DNA of 5,296 nucleotides, from NCBI GenBank assembly GCA_013214425.1, contig JABSPN010000241.1, positions 1-5,296 on the forward strand, written 5' to 3'. This DNA is from Flavobacteriaceae bacterium. GTDB taxonomy: Bacteria; Bacteroidota; Bacteroidia; Flavobacteriales; Flavobacteriaceae. Under the pieces are notes generated by a model that was given only the letters and a program-made list of their open reading frames with translations, did no database searches and was not told the origin of the DNA. Made by a program: the position numbers and the translations under genes. Below are positions 3,974-5,296 of the stretch, in pieces (positions within the stretch are counted from its first letter, which is position 1; each line of letters begins with the position of its first letter).

Positions 3974-5296
3974 TTATTCTGCATTATCTAAAAAGTCCTT
4001 CAACTTATCAGCAAACTTATCGATGAATGATTTCCTTTCCTTCTTCACAACTGGTTGTTCTTCTACTTCTGTGGAAACATCATCTGAAGTTGAATTCTCA
4101 ACCGATTGCATTGATGGTTCTTCATTAGATATCGTGTTCTCTATGTCTCTTTTCGCATTTTTCTCATTTTGCTTGATGCTGTTCATTACTAAACCAACAG
4201 CGGTAGCAAATAACGGACTGGCAATTTCATCGTTTGAATCACCGGCCAGATGTTCATTCGGATACCCAATTCTGGTGTCCATTCCTGTAATATATTCAAC
4301 CAATTGCTTCAAATGTTTTAACTGGCTTCCCCCTCCTGTTAATACAATACCCGCAATCAACTTTTTCTTTTGTTCTTCGTGTCCATAACTCTTTATTTCA
4401 GCAAAAACTTGTTCAATAATTTCCTGCACTCTGGCATGAATGATCTTAGACAAGTTCTTTAATGAAATCTCTTTTGGATCTCTGCCTCTTAATCCTGGAA
4501 TTGAAACTATTTCGTTTTCCTTATTTTCTCCAGGCCAGGCACTACCAAACTTCACTTTTAATAGTTCGGCTTGTTTCTCAATGATAGAACATCCTTCTTT
4601 GATGTCTTCAGTAATTACATTTCCTCCAAAAGGAATTACAGCTGTATGTCTAATGATGCCATCTTTAAAAATGGCTAAATCTGTGGTTCCTCCTCCTATA
4701 TCGATTAAAGCCACTCCTGCTTCTTTTTCTTCCTGACTCAAAACAGCATCTGAAGAAGCCAAAGGTTCCAATGTTATGCCGGATAAATCCAAACCAGAAC
4801 TTTTCACACATCTACCGATATTTCTGATAGAAGAGATTTGCCCGACTACCAAATGGAAATTAGACTCTAATCTCCCACCATACATCCCAACAGGCTCTTT
4901 GATCTCTCCTTGCCCGTCTACCTTAAATTCCTGAGGTAATACATGGATAATTTCTTCACCTGGAAGCATGGCCAATTTATGTACTTGATTTGTCAACAGA
5001 TCGATATCTTCATCTGAAATCACTTCTTCAGAATTCGTTCTGGTGATATAATCACTGTGTTGAATACTTCTGATATGCTGTCCTGCAATTCCAACAGTTA
5101 CATCTTCAATTTTAATTCCTGAGATACTTTCTGCCTCCTGAACTGCCTGTTGAATCGATTCAATCGTTTGAGTAATGTTATTTACGACTCCTCGGTGCAC
5201 ACCTAAACTTTTAGATTTCCCTACGCCTAAAATCTCCAGTTTGTTGTATTCGTTTTTACGACCAATCATGGCAACTATCTTAGTTGTTCCTATGTC
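3974..5296 (-). CDS. ftsA: Cell division protein FtsA, lacking only its extreme N-terminus (right edge)
   Basis: FtsA is the actin-like ATPase that tethers FtsZ filaments to the inner membrane and recruits later division proteins. The frame stays open to the right edge: the nine codons before the first ATG (5269) encode DIGTTKIVA, the phosphate-1 motif. That ATG is therefore internal, and the true start lies just outside the window. In visible numbering (440 residues), the FtsA-specific 1C region is at about 65-170, including VGIAGQHIRSIQH. Phosphate-2 motif IDIGGGTTDLAIF is at about 198-210, and adenosine motif GIVLTGGGSQ at about 316-325. A polar linker follows. The protein ends in an amphipathic helix KSFIDKFADKLKDFLDNA, matching the family's membrane-targeting sequence. 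ftsZ follows at 42 bp. In related genomes ftsQ and the mur genes usually lie upstream, but they are not visible here. Confidence 0.98.
   Translation of the reverse strand, partial: DIGTTKIVAMIGRKNEYNKLEILGVGKSKSLGVHRGVVNNITQTIESIQQAVQEAESISGIKIEDVTVGIAGQHIRSIQHSDYITRTNSEEVISDEDIDLLTNQVHKLAMLPGEEIIHVLPQEFKVDGQGEIKEPVGMYGGRLESNFHLVVGQISSIRNIGRCVKSSGLDLSGITLEPLASSDAVLSQEEKEAGVALIDIGGGTTDLAIFKDGIIRHTAVIPFGGNVITEDIKEGCSIIEKQAELLKVKFGSAWPGENKENEIVSIPGLRGRDPKEISLKNLSKIIHARVQEIIEQVFAEIKSYGHEEQKKKLIAGIVLTGGGSQLKHLKQLVEYITGMDTRIGYPNEHLAGDSNDEIASPLFATAVGLVMNSIKQNEKNAKRDIENTISNEEPSMQSVENSTSDDVSTEVEEQPVVKKERKSFIDKFADKLKDFLDNAE

Noticed and set aside
3825..4736. Plus-strand ORFs of 187 and 98 aa opposite ftsA and the ftsZ start
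   Set aside because: Both are complement-frame shadows of clear FtsA and FtsZ coding sequence and have no motifs of their own.

Overview
The window comes from a bacterium of the phylum Bacteroidota, most probably family Flavobacteriaceae. The evidence is the ftsA-ftsZ pair itself: FtsZ has a very long acidic C-terminal region ending in SFLHDNVD, the coding sequence is AT-rich, and the genes lack Shine-Dalgarno sites and have A/T-rich leaders. I cannot name the genus.

The right three quarters (about 1299-5296) is a housekeeping block read entirely on the minus strand, right to left. It starts with ftsA, whose first codons lie beyond the right edge. ftsZ (668 aa) follows after 42 bp, then a strong intrinsic terminator, a GatB/YqeY-domain gene, and a tRNA-Arg(UCG) only 5 bp past the yqeY stop. 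A second hairpin terminator starts just after the tRNA. FtsA anchors FtsZ filaments to the membrane at the division site. YqeY and the tRNA belong to translation.

The left quarter (1-1298) is different: accessory-looking, very AT-rich and mostly non-coding. At the far left is the N-terminal part (134 aa) of a minus-strand gene that runs off the window. It carries a GIDCKS motif resembling the active-site cysteine region of transglutaminase-like cysteine enzymes. At 548-817 is a conspicuous repeat region: a perfect 23-bp inverted repeat (548-570 and 795-817) encloses an AT-rich tract with 12.5% GC and seven further copies of CCTACA/TGTAGG, spaced 10 bp apart within clusters. Each arm of the inverted repeat also carries a TTG followed by a TTTG-ending box, resembling a Bacteroidota promoter pointing outward. 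The left one points at the transglutaminase-like gene. The right one points at a 36-aa single-membrane-span microprotein (929-1039).

My reading is that 548-817 is either a divergent operator/promoter region or an iteron-type origin belonging to an integrated element, lying on the 3' side of the tRNA-Arg gene. No integrase, transposase or attachment-site duplication is visible, so the mobile-element interpretation is inference.
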